Below are positions 22,048 through 32,688 of a DNA stretch of 64,000 nt, one piece after another. Both the position numbers and the translations under genes were made by a program. Under the pieces are notes generated by a model. It worked only from the letters and a program-made list of their open reading frames with translations, was not told the DNA's origin and searched no databases. The DNA is taken from the NCBI GenBank assembly GCA_043228905.1, contig JBHGNT010000022.1, positions 3,720,001 to 3,784,000 of the forward strand, written 5' to 3'. Every line of letters begins with the position of its first letter. Within the stretch, counting starts at the first letter, position 1. The DNA comes from Azolla caroliniana. Lineage: Eukaryota; Polypodiophyta.

Positions 22048-23776
22048 ACGCGACAAAAGCTCAACCCGAAGTCAGAGAAATGTATCCTCGTGGGGTGCTC
22101 ACTCGAACAGAAGGGGTACAAATGCTACAATCCATCTACCCGAAAAGTTTGAACCAGTCGAGATGTCGTTTTTGACGAGTCCGCATACTGGTACGCACCA
22201 AAGACAACTTTGACTACGACTCCGATATACGCCGAAATTGAGGCAAAAGCCGAAGATCATGTTACGCGCATGTTCGACGAAAGCCCAATTATGACACAAC
22301 TGAGTGGACCGTCATAGCCACCGAGTGATCAAAGCACATCTCGGCCGAGTCCAAAGCTGGACAAAGGGAAGGGGAAAATGCGGGAATACAAAGACCAGTT
22401 CGAATTCGAATCGACTCACTCCCTTGGTATAGTGAGTTCGAAGGCCTTGACATCCAGACAAATAGCATGAAGAAAGCTTTAGAATATGTGAACGAAAAGC
22501 TACGCCGGTCCACCCGAGAGAAGAACCCCGTAAACCGTTATGGCTACAATGAGTACATGGCATATCATTACGCCTTTATGATGAAGGTAGCGACAGTACG
22601 GGAGCCGGAAACGTTTTCTGAAGCCGCAAAGGAGCCCAGATGGGTTGATGCGATGAATGAGGAAATGGAAACATTATGCAAAAACGAGACCGGGGATCTC
22701 GTTCCTCACCCTTCGAAGAAGAAAGCAATTGGCTACAAGTGGATTTACAAAGTGAAAACACAATGCCGACGGCTCCGTAAATCTCTTTAAAGCACGGCTC
22801 GTTCCGAAAGGATACGCACAAACACACGACGTTGACTACGAAGAGATCTTTGCCCTGGTGGCAAAGATGAAAACTGTGCGGACCGTAATTGCTATCGCAT
22901 AAGCAAAAGGGTGGCACCTCCACCAAATGGACATCAAGAACGCCTTTCATCAAGACGAATTGGAAAAGGAGGTGTCCATGATCCACCCACCCAGATTTGA
23001 ATCGCGCAGTCATCCGAACGTCATGTGCCGACTTAAGAAACCACTTTACAGCCTCAAACAAGCACAACGTGCATGGCACTCAAAGATCACGCAGTAGCTT
23101 CATCAGATCAGATTTCGAATGTCAAAATCTAATACTTCTCTGTACATCCTAAACGAGTCGGATAGTCTGATTCTGATCATCCTTTACGTGGATGATTTGG
23201 TCATTGGAGGAAAAGATCTAGCTGAGATTAACAAGGTCAAATCACTTCTCTCCGGCAGATTCAAAATGAAAGACCTGCACGAGCTACATTACTTCTTAGG
23301 CATTGAAGTAATTCGAACACCAGTTGGAATAATGATATCACAACAGCACTACGTTCTCAACTTACTCTACAATTTCAGAATGACGGAGTACAAACCTATG
23401 TCTACCCCTCTCGATCGTAATTTCAAGATCGATGCTAACTCTGGCATGGCCGAGAGTGAGCTGACTTAGTATCGTCAATTGATCGGTAGCTTAATTTATC
23501 TAACTGTCACGAGACCCGAAATCTTCATCTGGATTGCACTAAGAGGATACTTCGGTATGTCAACACGACGATGGACTACGACATCATGTATAAGTCGAAT
23601 ACGATCATTCGACTTGAAGGGTACACTAACGCAGACTGGGCAGGATACAAAGCAGATAGACGATCCACATCCAGATTCGTCTTCTCTCTTGGTAGCGGAG
23701 CTATCTCCTAGAGCAGTAAGAAGCAACCGACAGTCGCACTGTTGAGCACGGAGGCCGAATACAGTCGCATTGTTGA
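22048..23776 (+). pseudogene. Copia-B integrase end, RT and truncated RNase H
   Basis: Continues Copia-B after Gypsy-3 with KLNPKSEKCILVGC, a linker, then RT starting EAAKEPRWVDAMNEEME. Palm motifs include QMDIKNAF and ILYVDDLVIGG (about 23175-23205), the copia YVDD catalytic box. RNase H (TNADWAGYKADRRSTS, LLSTEAEYS) ends abruptly at about 23776, where Gypsy-4 RT begins in another frame. Stops and frameshifts occur near 22150, 22790, 22900, 23096 and 23467. The 3' LTR is absent, so a deletion removed the Copia-B tail together with some Gypsy-4 sequence. Confidence 0.86.
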
Positions 23777-25066
23777 GCAACCATCGATTTACAACCAGGA
23801 AAAGAGCCAATCTACAATTTGTCACCAACCGAGCTAGAAATCCTTCAAGCCTATATAGAGGAGAATTTGACAAATGGTTTCATTCAACATTTGAAATCTC
23901 CAACCAGCACACCCATTTTCGTCGTCAAGAAAAAGGATGGATCACTTTGTCTCATCATAGATTATCGTGGCTTGAATAAGGTCACCATCAAGAATAGGTA
24001 TGCACTTCCCCTTATCTCAAGTCTTTTAGAACGGATCAATGGTCCAAGGTTCTTCACAAAGATTGACTTACGAGGAGCATATAACCTCGTACGGATCTGA
24101 CCAGGAGATGAATGGAAGACCGCATTTCGCACCAGATATGGGCACTCCGAGTATACGGTCATGCCATTTGACCTCACTAATGTGCCAACAGTCTTCCAGC
24201 ACATGGCAAATGATATATTCCGAGACCTATTGGATGTTTGTTTGATCATCTATTTGGATGATCTACTGGTTTATTTGAAGACCCAAGAAGAGCATGATTC
24301 TCATGTATTGTTAGTACTAAAACGACTTTGAGAACATGGTCTTTATGCAAAGCTAGAAAAATGTAGTTTCGAGTGCCACCAGGTAGAATTTCTGGGCTAT
24401 GTCATTTCCTCGGAAGGCATCTCCATGGATCCAACTAAGGTCAAAATGGTGGTAGAGTGGCAGACTCCGCATTAATTGCGAGATGTGCAATGCTTTTTAG
24501 GCTTTGCCAATTTCTACCGCAACTTTATACTAGATTACTCAAAGCTTGTTCTGCCTCTCACACAGCTTACCAGGAAGGGACAATCGTTCGTTTGGTCTGA
24601 AGAAGCAAACATGGCTTTTCAGAGTCTTAAGAAGGCATTTACATCAGCTCCTACTCTAGCTCATGTTGATTGGGAAAAACCATTCATCATCGAAGCAGAC
24701 ACGTTGGATTTCGCCTTGGGTAGCATTCTGTCACAACAAGGCGATGATGAAAAGCTACATCCTGTGGCTTTCCACTCACGCAAGTTTGACACCGCCGAAA
24801 TCAACGATGAAATTCATGATAAGGACCTATTATCAATAGTGGACTCTTTTACGCAATGGAGGCATTTTCTAGAGGGATCTTCTCATCATGTCACCGTATT
24901 CGGTAATCACAAAAACCTTGCCTACTTTTAGAATGCTTGTGGGTTAAATCAATGTCAAGCTCAATCGGCCCAATTCCTCACTCGTTTCAACTTCAAAATT
25001 ACATATCGTCCAAGGAAGCAACAAGGGAAGGAAGATGCATTATCACGGCGCTCGTATCTAGCACCG
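23777..25066 (+). pseudogene. Gypsy-4 RT and RNase H
   Basis: One reading frame runs from [20 protein letters not shown] through RT ([37 protein letters not shown] for the YLDD box) to RNase H (FIIEADTLDFALGSIL, NKHL-like FGNHKNLAYF) and [16 protein letters not shown]. Only nonsense changes break it: TGA at 24098, TGA at 24329, TAA at 24473 and TAG at 24929, with no frameshift in 1.3 kb. The wording of RT and RNase H resembles Ty3/gypsy elements of fungi and fishes more than the usual plant lineages. At 25066 the frame stops at the CACCG target of Gypsy-5 and continues at 32213. Confidence 0.88.
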
Positions 25067-25540
25067 TGTTAAGAGTCTATTACTAATCAATAGACCAAAT
25101 CAAGTAAAAAGGAAGAAAATAGATTGGATAGAAGAACCCGTTCCACCCGACCACCCCCGAGCTATGATCTAGACATAGCCAACCTACCATCGACGTCCCA
25201 TACCGCCGGATATTAGGATGACTAATACCTTGGAAGAGATAAACACGATCGTCGAGACGAAAGCCTAGCCCGCACCACCGGTGTCTACGACAGCAGCCTT
25301 CCGACGTGATGATCTCTATGAGGGTAGCTAAGCCTCATATTTATACCTTTTCCTAGGCCCCTTGAATAGATGTGCCTTTCTAAAAGGCTCTCTATTCATT
25401 GGTTGTCTAAATCATGATAGTGCATGCACATATCATTCATTCTATCCAATCATTAGTCCCCTTTTTAATAATAGTGAACATACCCTTCACTAATGTAAAT
25501 ATTAGTGACCTACCCTCATCAACGTTATGTGTACATAACA
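25067..25540 (-). repeat. Gypsy-5 3' LTR with polypurine tract
   Basis: Starts TGTTAAGAG and ends ACATAACA, 474 bp. The minus-strand TATA box GGTATAAATATGAGG is near 25345. The minus-strand polypurine tract AGTAGGGGAGTA is at 25541-25553. Matches 31734-32207 at all but about two positions. Confidence 0.95.
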
Positions 25541-25547
25541 TACTCCC

Positions 25548-28500
25548 CTACTTCAAAAGATTGCACTCTTGCAATATAAAGTGAGGAAATTGTGCCTTAA
25601 GCGAATGCTCGCGTTCCCATGTGGCATCATCAATAGGTTTATCCATCCATTTGATCTTGAATAGCCGAATCTCTTTAGAACGTAAACGTTTAGTACGAGA
25701 ATCAAGAATTCGTTCAGGAACATGAGGTTTGTAAGAAAAATCCGCTAATGTTACAAGATCTTGGATTGTGATGGTGTTATCACCAGAGCCTAAAAATGGT
25801 TTTAGACGACTGACGTGAAAAACAGGATGAATACCAACGTTACGAGGTGAGGCAAGGTGATAAGCAGATGACCCAACTCGCTTAAGGATTTCAAATGGGC
25901 CACAATATCGTGGGGCTAACTTAGCGCACTTGCCCGTAGATAATGACGTAGAATCAGTCAGGACACGCAAAAAAACTTTTTGACCAATAGTAAATGCACG
26001 AGGACGTCTATCCTGATCAGCATAAAATCGAGCACGATCTTGAGCTGTCTTGACATTTTCTTTGGCAATATGCAACATTTGGTTCATGTCTTGCAAAAAA
26101 TTGCGTGTACTGTCTAATGTATCACGATGAATCGTGACATCAACTGGGGCACGTGGCTGAAAACCATACATCAACATAAAAGGACTATATCCAGTGGATG
26201 TATGTTTAGAGCTATTATAGGCAAATTCTAAGATAGGAAGGTATTGCTCCCACTTAGAAGGGGTTTTTGCTACATAAGCTCGAAGCATGTCCTCAATAAT
26301 TTGATTAACTCGTTCAGTTTGTCCATCAGACTGAGGATGATCTGCGGAACTCATGCTCAACGTAGTTTCTAGTTTCTTAAAGACCTGAGTCCAAAAGTCA
26401 CTAGTAAACTTGGAATCTCGATCACTAACAATATCCATCGGTAATCCATAAAAACAAAATAACTCATCAACAAATTGATAAGCCAACTGTTGAGCGGTTA
26501 CCGTGGTTTTTGTAGGAATAAATCTAGCTAATTTTGTTAGCCTGTCAACGACAACCCATATGGCATCATGACCCCTCTGTGTACGAGGTAAACTAACAAT
26601 AAAATCCATCGAGATACTTTCCCATTTATTGTTGGGAATATCTAAGGGATGTAAAAGACCAGCAGCTTTAAGTCGTTCCGACTTATTAATCTGACATTGT
26701 AAGCATTGAGTTACGTATTTATGCACGTCAGAGCGCATCTTAGGCCAGAAAAAGTACACGAGATGAGAACGAGTGTGCGTTGTATTCCAGGATGACCAGC
26801 AGATGGTGCATCATGACATTCATGAAAAATTTTCTGTTTAACATTTGGTAAATCTGGAACACAGACCTTTCCACTACGGTAGAGCAAACCGTTTGTAATG
26901 TGAAAGGTCGCCTTCGAGGGTAGGGTGCTAGTATCGGCATCTAAACCAGATTCGGCTTTCGTCCAGTATTTTGAGAAATAACTGTCATCAAGGTATTTCC
27001 CTCGAAGGTGATCTAAAAGATCAGATTTTATTTCCGTGAAGCTAAGCATGTTAACTTCTTTAATGCGACTAAGAGCATCAGCAACGGTGTTCATAGAACC
27101 CTTGCGATATCGTATGGAAAAATCAAAATCTTGCATAAGGTCAGCCCAACGGCCTTTACGACCAACGAGATCGGGCTGGTCACAAAAATACTTTAATGAT
27201 TGATGGTCTGTTGTAACCACAAATTTATTTCCATAGAGATAGTGCCTCCATGTTTTAAGTGCGTGTATCACCGCAAACAACTCTTTCTCTTGAACCGAAT
27301 ACCGAGATTAAGCAACATCAAGCTTCTTACTTTCAAAAGCAATAGGGTGACCACCTTGATAAAGAACGGCACCAATAGCATAATCACTAGCATCGGTTTC
27401 AATTGAGAAAGGCTTAGAAGGGTCTGGTAATAGAAGAGTGGGAGCCTGACATACATGCTCCTTGAGTGTCTCAAATGATTTGTCAAGTTGTTCATTCCAT
27501 GAAATTGGTTTGACAGACTTACGTGGATGACCTTTTAAAAGGTCAGTTAATGGCGTAGTCAATTTGGAATAGTTACGAATTGATTTTCGTAAAAATCCAA
27601 CAAACCCTAAGAATGATCTAAGTTCACGAATATTACGAGGAATGGGCCAAAGTTTAACCTTTTCAATACGAGAAGGTTCAATTTCAACGCCATTTTCTAT
27701 AATTAAATGACCTAGGTACACAATAGATTTTTGGAAGAAGTCACATTTTGAATGTTTTGCATAGAAAGAGTTGTCACGCAACTTTCGCAAAACAAATCGA
27801 ACATGTTGAACATGATCTTGCAAGGTACGGCTATATATCAAAATATCATCCAAGAAGACGACAACAAAATCACCGAGTTGATCTCGGAAAACATCATTCA
27901 TCGCTTGTTGGAATGTGGCTGGAGCATTAGTCAACCCAAACGGCATGACTAAAAACTCATAATGGCCATAGCGCGTACGAAAAGCGGTTTTAGGAATATC
28001 ATCCTCGGCGATGCGAATCTGATGATAACCAGTTCGTAAGTCAATTTTCGTAAAATATCGAGCCCCGTGCAAACGATCAATCAAATCATCGGCACGAGGT
28101 AATGGATATGCATTCTTAATTGTCATTTTATTCAAACGGCGATAATTGATACACATTCGCCACGAACCTTCCTTCTTCTTAACTAATAGAACTGGCGCAC
28201 CCCAAGGTGATTTACTATACCTAATGTGGCCCATACTCAAGTATTCCTTAAGTTGTTTAGCGATCTCATCCTCTTCTAATCGACTAAGTCGGTAAGGTGG
28301 AATGCTCACAGGAGCAGCCCCAGGGATGAGTTCAATTTGATGGTCCACATTACGTTTAGGTGGTAAAGTAAGCGGTAATTCAGTAGGAAACACATCTTGA
28401 AAATCCTCTAAAATAGAGTCGAGTAATCGTTGCTCAAAATGTGGTAATTGTGTGGCGTCAATATTAAAATAATAAAATTGAACCGCAGGATCAATTACAC

Positions 28501-29950
28501 ACGAATAAATTAATGAACTAGAATACTCACTTAAAGATTTAGAAGACACAAGTGAATGAGAAGGAAGTTTGGAACATTGAATAAAATGTTTACAATTATT
28601 AAGTTCAAATGTGATTGAGTGATTAACCCAATCAATGGACAAAGAAGGGTTTTTATTAAAAAACCAAGGATATCCTAAAATGCCATCTGCGGATTGTAAT
28701 TTCATAACATGAAAGTCAAGCTTCTCCAAATAAGTATCTATTTGAATTGGCAGTTGACAAACAATGCCACTGATGTATTGAACGTTTCCATTTGCCATGT
28801 GAACTTGATAGATATGATCACTTGCGTTTATGTGGAGCTCCATTTGCTGCACAAAGTGATCATTAAGAAAATTGTGAGAACTACCGGAATCAAACAAGAA
28901 ATGTGCTTGTGTTCCATTGATATATCCGACTGCTCGGAGTAAATCATTAGGTCCAAGTAAATGTGAAGGAAAAGTGCATTCACATAAACTTAAGTGATTG
29001 GTATGAACTTCAACAATATCAAAAGACTCACCTGTGTGACTCGTAGATTTGTCTTGAGGAGGGGTGTTCATTGACTTCCTCTCAAGACGACGACAGGTAT
29101 CCTTTGTGTGGCCCCGCTTCTTGCAATATGCACAGAAGAGGTTCGGTTTCTTTGAGTCGCGGTCAAGAGTGTCACTGGATTGCTTACGTTTCCCAATGAA
29201 CTTGACATTCGGAGTTTTGGCGAACTTAGGTTTATTGTGGTCTTTCTTGGAAGTCCTATGGTATCGCAGCACAATGTTGACGGCTTCCTCGAAAGTTGTG
29301 GGGTCCTTGTCATGGACAATCCAATGATAATCCCCATTGGGAATACCATTCAAAAAACAAGCGACAAACCATTTCTCACCCGTAAGTCCCGATTTTTGGA
29401 TCTGGGTCCGAGCGTGATGCACATAATCCTCGAGAGAGGTAAATGGCTTACTAGACAATGTGAGCAAGTGTTGCGCTTGTTTGGTTTGAGAAGGTGGCTG
29501 CAAGAATTGTTTCTTAAAAACATCAACGAAACCTTCCCAAGTTGTGGGTAAGTTTTTTGCGGTCCTTAGGCCACGCCACCAAGCAGCAGCTCGGCCACCT
29601 AACTCACGACCGACATAACCAATTTTTACTGCATCGGGCTTGGGATGAAGCTCAAAGTGAGACTCCCAACGACCAAGCCAAGTGCTAATGGCCTCCTCGG
29701 TTCTTTCTTTCTTATCTCCCTTGAAAGGCGTGACTACGAAGGAAGGTTCACCTTCTTTCTTGGACTCAATAGTTAATTCTTGGAATTTCTTTTCCAATGC
29801 CATATTGGCCTGTCTCATTTCGGCCAATTGATTCAAGGTAGTAGTGAGCAATTGCTCAATAGTGATCTCAGCTTGTGTGCGAGATGCGGATTGGGGTTGA
29901 GAGGTCTCATTTGGAGAGATCGTTCCAACTGCGTTCAAAACTTGTTCCAT
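25548..29950 (-). pseudogene. Gypsy-5 gag-pol polyprotein with chromodomain, two lesions
   Basis: The 880-codon first part (29950-27308) has gag, a CX2CX4HX4C knuckle ([14 protein letters not shown], residue about 273), protease [11 protein letters not shown] (about 350), RT with [11 protein letters not shown] (about 694) and the start of RNase H. A TAA at about 27308 interrupts RNase H in frame. RNase H and the integrase zinc domain follow (27280-26711), then a one-base frameshift near 26757. The last 403 codons hold the integrase core (MDFIVSLPRT, VSDRDSKFTSDFW, DGQTERVNQ) and a C-terminal chromodomain-like stretch (FKIKWMDKPIDDATWE, near residue 370 of that part). Chromodomains tether integrase to modified histones in this family. 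With only two lesions this copy was recently active. Confidence 0.92.
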
Positions 29951-31720
29951 GATGCACGCTGTGGGTATGCAATAAAATAAGGAGGTTCAGAAAATACACA
30001 AGCAAAATGAATGCTTGAAATTTTGATTGAAAGAACTTTATCCAAGAAAGTATCTCATGTCTTTACCCCTCTAGACATATGAGATGTGATTCGAGATCCG
30101 ATAACTATGGTAACACTATGGTGTTTTAAAAACCATGGGGGAAAACATAGCTAAGATGTATTTCTCGGATCTCTATCTTGAGTAATCATGGCGGCTCCCC
30201 GAGGCTCAACCATGGTTCTTACATCAATGAAATTTCCTAGATAGCCTTATATTAATGCCAACCCATCATGTATTATATGGTCGAGAAAGTGTATTACGTG
30301 AAAAAAACAAGTGCACTCACAAGTAATATTCTAGTCTTGCGAGCAATAAGCAAACGTGATGATAAAATGATAAAATAAGGCACTACTCATAAGAGTTAAG
30401 TAGTGATGAAAACAAGGGTAAAAAAAAAAGAACCCATGTGTTACCTACGAAAAAAACAATGTCACAAATAAATGGGAAGTGCAAGGTATGCACATATACA
30501 TCCCAATATGATTGTTATAACTTGCACAATTGTGACATAAGCCACAAATTGATACAAGTGATGACGGTGTTGTGCGCAAAGATGTAATACTCAAATCCAT
30601 GAGTAAAACATCAATAAGGGAACTCATATGGTTTTACTCGTTTTCTAAGGCTTGATGATAAGAGTTAAACCTAGATGACCCGTTGAAAAAATAATAATAA
30701 TAAATAATAAATAAATAAAAATCGTTCAACAAGCCACTCCATACGAAAAAATAGTCTACACGTAAAGGTTACATTAAAAATAAACGATGTAAATACTTTA
30801 CACATGAAAAGGAAGTGGAAAAAGGATAGTTAATTGTGGGCGGGTAAATAATAATTACTAGAAAATCATATAAGTGAAACAATACTTATGAAATCAAAAT
30901 TTAATTAGAATAATCAACAATTAGGTGTATGGAATCAAACATGCCCTAAGATACGAAACCCTAGGGTAGTTGACATGCACCTCCTCAAGACCACCACATA
31001 TCCCTAGAATCGGCCAAGTAATGGCTAATTAAAGAGGAAAGTGGCATAGGTAAGTGACATATACCTCGTCAAGGCCACATCATCCCTTAGAATCGGCCAA
31101 TTGATGGCTTATTAAAAAGGAAAGTGGCATATGTAAGCTACATATACCTTGTCAAGGCCACAACATCCCATAGAATCGGCCAATTGATGGCTTAATAGAG
31201 AGTAGAGTGGCATATGTAGGCAACATACACCTCGTCAAGGCCACATCATCCCTTAGAATCGGCCAAGTGATGGCTCAATAGAGAGGAAGAGTGGTATACT
31301 CAACATCATATGCAAAACGGCCATGAGATAAGCGTGTGCGATTAGAGCAAACACGCTTGACCCAATGCACAAGAATAATTATTATCGTAAGAGTTCAAGA
31401 GAGGAGAGAGTGGGATATATATCGCAATATGCAAAAGGCCATGAGTTGAGCGTGTGCGATTAGTGCAAACACCCTTGGCCCGATGCATAATAATAAGTAA
31501 AATCGTAGCGTAGTAGGAGGTAGAAAGAAAGAGAATAAAACGTAATACCAATTTGATTCGACCATAAAGAACGCATAATAGAAAAAGAGAAGAGATCAAA
31601 AAAGAAGAATACCGGGTTTAGAGTGTTGTTTTGATCCTGAGAAGAGCATGACGAGCCTTGTTAGATCCCCCTCGCTCACACGCAAAAAACATCAAAACAA
31701 CAAAAAAATTGTTAGTAAAA
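29951..31720 (-). other. Gypsy-5 untranslated leader, 1.77 kb
   Basis: No long reading frame is convincing here. The leader lies between the primer site and the gag start and is A/T-rich. It includes three perfect-length 83-bp tandem units (31006-31254) with partial units on both sides, and a two-copy repeat of about 119-bp period at 31312 and 31431 (shared core GCGTGTGCGATTAG). Long repeat-bearing leaders may hold packaging or translation signals; none is identified here. Confidence 0.7.
31006..31254 (-). repeat. 83-bp tandem repeat, three full units plus partial units
   Basis: Units start with AGAATCGGCCAA at 31006, 31089 and 31172, each exactly 83 bp, with a fourth partial unit from 31255 to about 31296 and a partial unit before (30971-31005). 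Units differ by scattered substitutions but no indels. Each contains GTGGCATA and CTCGTCAAGGCCAC-like blocks. Confidence 0.92.
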
Positions 31721-31733
31721 GCTCTGATACCAC

Positions 31734-32207
31734 TGTTAAGAGTCTATTACTAATCAATAGACCAAATCAAGTAAAAAGGAAGAAAATAGATTGGATAGAA
31801 GAACCCGTTCCACCCGACCACCCCCGAGCTATGATCTAGACATAGCCAACCTACCACCGACGTCCCATACCGCCGGATATTAGGATGACTAATACCTTGG
31901 AAGAGATAAACACGATCGTCGAGACGAAAGCCTAGCCCGCACCACCGGTGTCTACGACAGCAGCCTTCCGACGTGATGATCTCTATGAGGGTAGCTAAGC
32001 CTCATATTTATACCTTTTCCTAGGCCCCTTGAATAGATGTGCCTTTCTAAAAGGCTCTCTATTCATTGGTTGTCTAAATCATGATAGTGCATGCACATAT
32101 CATTCATTCTATCCAATCATTAGTCCCCTTTTTAATAATAGTGAACATACCCTTCACTAATGTAAATATTAGTGACCTACCCTCACCAACGTTATGTGTA
32201 CATAACA
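31734..32207 (-). repeat. Gypsy-5 5' LTR with tRNA-iMet primer site
   Basis: 474 bp, TGTTAAGAG to ACATAACA. The primer site lies immediately inside at 31721-31732, reading TGGTATCAGAGC on the minus strand, a perfect tRNA-iMet complement. The target duplication CACCG follows at 32208-32212. Confidence 0.96.
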
Positions 32208-32485
32208 CACCGCGTCCTGACGAGCCAACTTTTGATAACCAAAAGCAAGTAATCCTAGGACAAGTACCACTGCAAGCAACGCAGGTCTTCGGTATGCCCT
32301 TGGATCCCCACGTTATCGATACCATACGTGAGGAATTGAAGACAGATGCTTTTGCCCAAGCCATTCTAGCACAAATTGATCCCTCTCTAGCATCTTGTTC
32401 ACAGTCGCAACAACCAGGTACGGACTATCGACAATTCAAATGTCATGATGGATTACTATTCTTTAAGAAACTCTTGTATGTTCCT
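32208..32485 (+). pseudogene. Gypsy-4 RNase H-integrase linker fragment
   Basis: After the duplicated CACCG the Gypsy-4 frame resumes (RPDEPTFDNQKQ) and runs through a connector (LDPHVIDTIREEL, GTDYRQFKCHDGLLFFKKLLYVP) typical of the segment before the gypsy integrase zinc domain. The frame stays open to about 32557, but from about 32490 the opposite strand reads better as a copia gag, so I end it there. The rest of integrase is missing. Confidence 0.72.
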
Positions 32486-32489
32486 AATG

Positions 32490-32688
32490 GTTTTGCTCGT
32501 TTATCTTTGTTTTTCCATTCTTTCCATGCTTCTCATTGTGTGCCTTTTGGTGCTTGACAAGTTCCCGTGGTGACTTCAAGTAGCTCCTCCAAGTCAATTA
32601 GTAGCTCCATCCTTGGTTTCCAAATTCGATAATTCTTTGCGTTAAGTTTATCTACGAAGTATTTTCTTTCTTGAGAGGAACTTGCCAT
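32490..32688 (-). pseudogene. Copia gag N-terminal scrap
   Basis: On the minus strand a gag-like start MASSSQERKYFVDKLNAKNY at 32688 leads into an RIWKPRMELLI segment, an in-frame stop, then EAWKEWKNKDKRAK, which fits the Ty1/copia gag pattern (W-K-ME then W-KD-KAK). It is too broken for a full frame. No primer site is seen upstream; a T-rich pyrimidine tract and TATATAA-like bases on the minus strand lie at about 32755-32765. Confidence 0.5.

Larger units (their letters stand above)
25067..32207 (-). mobile_element. Gypsy-5: young, almost intact chromovirus (Ty3/gypsy)
   Basis: 7141 bp with two 474-bp LTRs that differ at about two positions (near 25190/31857 and 25519/32186), and a perfect CACCG duplication (25062-25066 and 32208-32212). 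Removing it restores the Gypsy-4 frame (SYLAP-RPDEPTFD). Minus-strand order is LTR, iMet primer site, long leader, gag-protease-RT-RNase H-integrase-chromodomain, polypurine tract, LTR. Near-identical LTRs indicate the youngest dated insertion here except perhaps TRGAG. Confidence 0.95.

Noticed and set aside
31006-31296. Regular 83-bp repeat as a CRISPR-like array
   Set aside because: Whole units repeat with no unique spacers, in a plant retroelement leader.
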